7,559 bases of DNA, taken from positions 1-7,559 of the forward strand of contig RKSK01000187.1 of assembly GCA_007570915.1 (NCBI GenBank), read 5' to 3'. Numbering within the stretch: the stretch's first letter is position 1; each line of letters begins with the position of its first letter. Source of the stretch: Cenarchaeum sp. (lineage in GTDB: Archaea; Thermoproteota; Nitrososphaeria; Nitrososphaerales; Nitrosopumilaceae). The notes below the pieces were generated by a model. That model searched no databases and was not told the origin of the DNA. It saw nothing but the letters and a program-made list of their open reading frames with translations. Below, piece after piece: positions 5,818 to 7,559 of this stretch. Both the position numbers and the translations under genes were made by a program.

Positions 5818-6461
5818 CTACTCGTCCCCTTTGGGCGCCAGCCTGCGCTCGTCTGAATCCTTGTCCTGGACGCCGGCAATCAACGGCGCATCGAGGAACA
5901 GGTCGGGGCGTTTTGGAGCCGCCGAGCTCGCCCTCGAGCCGCCCTCGTCGTCTGGGGTCATGCCCGAGGCGGGCAGGGCAGGGCGATACATGCTTTGGCG
6001 AGGCCTGGGCCAGGCGCCGCGCCTCGAGCCGCCCCGCCCGGGCTCTGTTGCGTGAACAGGCACGGTTTTGGCAGGCTTGGCCGTTTTTGCGCCCGCCGCG
6101 CGGGGCGCGGATCCAAAACCTTTGACCAAAAGATCCGCACATGCAAGCCGAAACGCGCATTGGTCGGGAGAACCGCCGGGGCGCCCGTTGGCGCGCGCGG
6201 CGTCCGCCAGAGGAGGAACGCCGAGGCGGCCATGGCCAGGTACGCCAGGATGTCCAGCGGGGCCAGCAGGAACAGCAGGGCGCCGGAGTCCGGGTGCTGG
6301 GCGCCGGGGTAGGCCGGATCCAGGCCTGCAGCCTCGAGGATTGCGTCGAGCGCGCTCGCCGGCCTCTCCGCCGAGGAGGCCCTGCCGGCCAGGTGGACCG
6401 CGGCGTACGGGGGGAGGGCCAAGAGGAGGCACCGGGCCAGCGCGTCACGGAGGCCTTCCAC
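5818..6461 (-). pseudogene. Two-helix membrane protein of about 214 aa, apparently frameshifted
   Basis: I place the start at GTG 6461 (MEGLRDALARCLLL) because ACATATCC on the minus strand is centred 24-25 bases upstream. Layout in the first frame: TM1 at about residues 8-26 (LARCLLLALPPYAAVHLAG), a loop, TM2 at about 61-84 (ALLFLLAPLDILAYLAMAAS then AFLLW) and a basic segment. The same frame goes on to 5958 but becomes Pro/Cys/Gly-rich. The frame one base over carries a convincing hydrophilic tail (SGMTPDDEGG, DLFLDAPLIAGVQDKDSDER, LAPKGDE) ending in TAG at 5818-5820. Adding one A to the A-run at 6084-6088 joins them: RRAQK continues as TAKPAKTVPV, 214 residues. Topology would be N-in, loop outside, long charged tail in the cytoplasm. 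The next gene starts 30 bases later, so they form an operon. The family is not recognised. The exact shift point is uncertain, and two separate genes remain possible, but no good start precedes the second part. Confidence 0.6.
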
Positions 6462-6481
6462 GCCGCCGGCGCGCGCGGTCC

Positions 6482-6489
6482 GGATATGT
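6482..6489 (-). promoter_or_regulatory. TATA-like box of the membrane-protein operon
   Basis: ACATATCC on the minus strand is the only AT-rich hexamer near here and is centred about 24-25 bases before the GTG at 6461. The spacing equals that of the promoters on the + strand, which supports both the box and the start choice. Confidence 0.45.
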
Positions 6490-6652
6490 CCATTTGCGCG
6501 CAGCCGGCACCGCCGCCGGCGGCCAGCACTCCCCAAAGGCGGGCGGCCGCGCGCGTCCCGGGCAGGCCAGGGCCGGCGTCGGCGCCGCCGCGAGCCGCCG
6601 CCAGGCCCGAAGGGGGCTCCTGACGGCGCGCCGGGCCTCCTCGCACAGGCGT

Positions 6653-6665
6653 GGAAATGATTTCC
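6653..6665. promoter_or_regulatory. 13-bp palindrome, possible operator
   Basis: GGAAATGATTTCC is a perfect 6-bp inverted repeat around a single central base. Its AT-rich half-sites stand out in GC-rich sequence. It lies in the divergent spacer, about 165 bases behind the operon promoter at 6482-6489 and about 120 bases before the second winged-helix-like gene. A dimeric DNA-binding protein could use such a site, but it is seen once only. Confidence 0.3.
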
Positions 6666-6737
6666 GGAACGCACACGGATACGGCCCCGCGCCCCGGGAT
6701 CCCAGTCAGCCCAGAGGTAAAACGCCCTCACGGCGGC

Positions 6738-6755
6738 CCCGGAGGGGGCTCCGGG
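6738..6755 (+). repeat. G-rich hairpin where copy 2 should have a promoter
   Basis: CCCGGAG, a GGGG loop and CTCCGGG form a perfect 7-bp stem. It ends 31 bases before the ATG at 6787, in the place where copy 1 carries its AT-rich promoter. A near copy without a perfect stem (CCCGAAGGGGGCTCCTG, 15 of 17 the same) lies at 6606-6622. Confidence 0.4.
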
Positions 6756-6765
6756 AGGGGGTGCC

Positions 6766-7052
6766 CCGCCCCGCCCGGTCCCGTCGATGGACGCGCAGAC
6801 CCGCATGGAGGCACTGGGGTTTCTCCACAACGGCATGCAGCACTCCAGGTTCGCCCCCACGCGCGAGCTGATCACGCGCCTCACGAGCCTGCTCGGCTCC
6901 AGGGAGGCCGCGCAGGAGGCGCTCGGGGAGGCCGAGCGGACTGGCCTCATCGTGCCCGAGGGCCCCATACCCAACCCGGCTCCGCCGGACAAGGCGCGGC
7001 TCGACGCCCCGGCATAGGCGCCTCCCCCCATTCTTCCCGCGTGCCCGGCAGG
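6766..7052 (+). repeat. Duplicated segment, copy 2 (partner 1589-1905)
   Basis: This is the second copy of the segment described at 1589-1905, in the same orientation and about 5.2 kb away. It is shorter by 30 bases because of one internal deletion. Confidence 0.85.
6787..7017 (+). CDS. Second, probably decaying copy of the winged-helix-like protein, 76 aa
   Basis: The open frame is intact, but the gene shows damage compared with copy 1 at 1610-1870. Seven residues differ (R11G, K21R, E47G, I52T, L60P, a Thr to Ala beside the deletion, and V84A by copy 1 numbering). E47G and I52T fall in or beside the predicted recognition helix. Ten residues are missing near the C-terminus, including TWRLSG, the predicted last wing strand. 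Of 12 base changes, 7 alter the protein, so selection seems relaxed. No TATA-like box lies at about 6761, where the other promoters of this window place it, and the downstream T-tract is broken. It may be a pseudogene, or a truncated partner that modulates copy 1; an intact frame after 12 changes leaves the second option open. Confidence 0.6.
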   Translation: MDAQTRMEALGFLHNGMQHSRFAPTRELITRLTSLLGSREAAQEALGEAERTGLIVPEGPIPNPAPPDKARLDAPA

Positions 7053-7082
7053 CCAGTATACTGCGCAGGCCGCGGGGCGCGC

Positions 7083-7094
7083 GCCCCCGGGGGC
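7083..7094. repeat. 12-bp perfect palindrome GCCCCCGGGGGC
   Basis: A self-complementary GC block in the convergent gap between the second winged-helix-like gene and the anchored-protein gene. It lies next to the hairpin at 7093-7120 and may simply reflect local GC enrichment. Confidence 0.4.
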
Positions 7095-7120
7095 CGGGCG
7101 CCACGGCAATGCCGCCCGGC
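7093..7120 (-). terminator. Hairpin directly after the anchored-protein gene
   Basis: GCCGGGCG at 7093-7100 and CGCCCGGC at 7113-7120 form a perfect 8-bp stem with a 12-base loop, starting two bases after the minus-strand stop codon at 7122-7124. It lies between converging genes, a usual place for a terminator or an end-stabilising structure. No T-run follows on either strand, so intrinsic termination is not certain. Confidence 0.4.
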
Positions 7121-7121
7121 G

Positions 7122-7559
7122 CTACCGGCGCTTCAGAACAAGCAAAATCCCGAGCGCGGCAACTAGCAGGATGGGCCAACTGGCCTCAATCGCCTTGAAC
7201 GCCTCGATCAGCTGCCCGTGCCTGTGCTGCGCGCCTCCGGGACGCTCGTTCGGGTCCGCCCCCAGCGCATAGCGCACGGGGGTGTCCTGGTGCGGGGGGC
7301 GGTGCGCCACGCCCCCGGGGAGGCGCGGCGGGCCGTGGTATCGCAGGCTTGCCGGAAGCGGGCCGGGACCTGCCCCAACCACCCGACGCGGACGGCGCGC
7401 GTCCCGCCGGGACAGCGGGAGGTTGGCAGGCGGCCTGGGCGGCGCCATCTTGCCCGGAGGGCGCGCCCCGGGCCCCCACGTGCGCGCGCCCTTGCGCGCC
7501 TGCTTGTGCACGCGAGGCGCGCCGACGGCCCTGCTTTCAAAGCCTGCGCCACAGGCGCG
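7122..7559 (-). CDS. C-terminally membrane-anchored protein, partial (start beyond window)
   Basis: The minus-strand frame is open from the window edge to a TAG at 7122-7124. The end of the protein is convincing: a charged helix (GQLIEAFKAIEASW), one hydrophobic segment (PILLVAALGILLVL) and a KRR stop-transfer tail, as in archaeal proteins held in the membrane by their C-terminus. Before it comes an Arg/Pro/Gly/His-rich stretch of low complexity, for example GGVAHRPPHQDTPVRYALG. Candidate starts inside the window are GTG 7511 and ATG 7448 (MAPPRPPANLPL), but neither has a visible promoter or ribosome site, and no stop codon lies upstream to the edge, so the gene may begin outside. The Arg-rich part beyond about 7350 could be out of frame. 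The anchored domain would face outside if a signal peptide exists upstream, or inside if it is tail-anchored. The family is not recognised. Confidence 0.55.
   Translation of the reverse strand, partial: RACGAGFESRAVGAPRVHKQARKGARTWGPGARPPGKMAPPRPPANLPLSRRDARRPRRVVGAGPGPLPASLRYHGPPRLPGGVAHRPPHQDTPVRYALGADPNERPGGAQHRHGQLIEAFKAIEASWPILLVAALGILLVLKRR

Larger units (their letters stand above)
6490..6765. other. Divergent spacer without a credible gene
   Basis: This stretch lies between the promoter of the minus-strand operon and the decayed second gene copy. Frames are open on both strands only because stop codons are rare in such GC-rich DNA. The minus-strand frame around 6640-6735 (AVRAFYLWADWDPG) reads a little like protein but has no start or ribosome site. 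Visible structure: a 13-bp palindrome at 6653-6665, a GGGATCCC palindrome near 6697, a G-rich hairpin at 6738-6755, and a 17-base near-repeat of it at 6606-6622. Confidence 0.45.

Noticed and set aside
7051..7062. AGTATACTG as a + strand TATA box
   Set aside because: GTATAC is AT-rich, but no start codon lies about 25 bases downstream; the nearest ATG at 7109 sits in the convergent hairpin region.
5958..7109. A single 383-residue minus-strand protein spanning the second small gene and the two-helix protein
   Set aside because: The part above 6461 is antisense to the duplicated gene and low in complexity; the promoter at 6482-6489 marks a start at 6461.
6068..7166. Plus-strand open frames across 6068-6871 and 6651-7166
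   Set aside because: Arg/Pro/Gly-rich with no promoter; they lie opposite the membrane operon and out of frame with the second small gene.

Overview
The window looks like archaeal, GC-rich chromosome. The main evidence is promoter geometry: four start codons (670, 1610 and 1990 on +, 6461 on -) each have an AT-rich TATA-like box centred about 24-27 bases upstream and no ribosome binding site, the pattern expected for leaderless archaeal transcripts. The one clear Shine-Dalgarno-like site (GGAGG, 5796-5800) lies inside a minus-strand operon, where a leader exists. A GC-rich thaumarchaeon such as a Cenarchaeum-like lineage is a guess; nothing here is a phylogenetic marker. No rRNA, tRNA, CRISPR array or transposase was seen.

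Layout. 1-326: the 3' part of an unrecognised + strand gene. 327-638: a GC-rich gap with no credible gene. 670-1485: an unrecognised 271-aa protein with its own TATA box. 1610-1870: a small 86-aa protein that reads like a winged helix-turn-helix, with TATA box and T-tract terminator. 1990-4929: a 979-aa protein made almost wholly of about 28 TPR units. 4930-5192: a spacer with at most a doubtful small ORF. 5193-6461 (-): a short operon of two membrane proteins. The first is a two-helix protein of about 214 aa, read across an apparent one-base frameshift. The second is a three-helix protein of 182 aa or more, with one clear frameshift and a possible second one at its N-terminus, which resembles the Pycsar effector (PycTM/DUF5706) membrane family. 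6490-6765: a gene-poor divergent spacer with a 13-bp palindrome and a G-rich hairpin. 6787-7017: a second, decayed copy of the 1610 gene. 7122-7559 (-): the 3' part of a gene for a C-terminally membrane-anchored protein.

How the parts may relate. The two copies of the small winged-helix-like gene lie on either side of the TPR gene and the membrane operon. The second copy has kept coding and 3' sequence but has lost the TATA box, the T-tract and a 30-base piece encoding the predicted wing strand. The membrane operon is the best candidate for something new: a Pycsar-effector-like membrane protein paired with a second membrane protein and, in this window, no nucleotide cyclase. All its inferred frameshifts are of the same sign (one base missing), so either the operon is decaying or the assembly has single-base errors; that must be settled first. 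The TPR gene carries signs of fusion and local repeat homogenisation.
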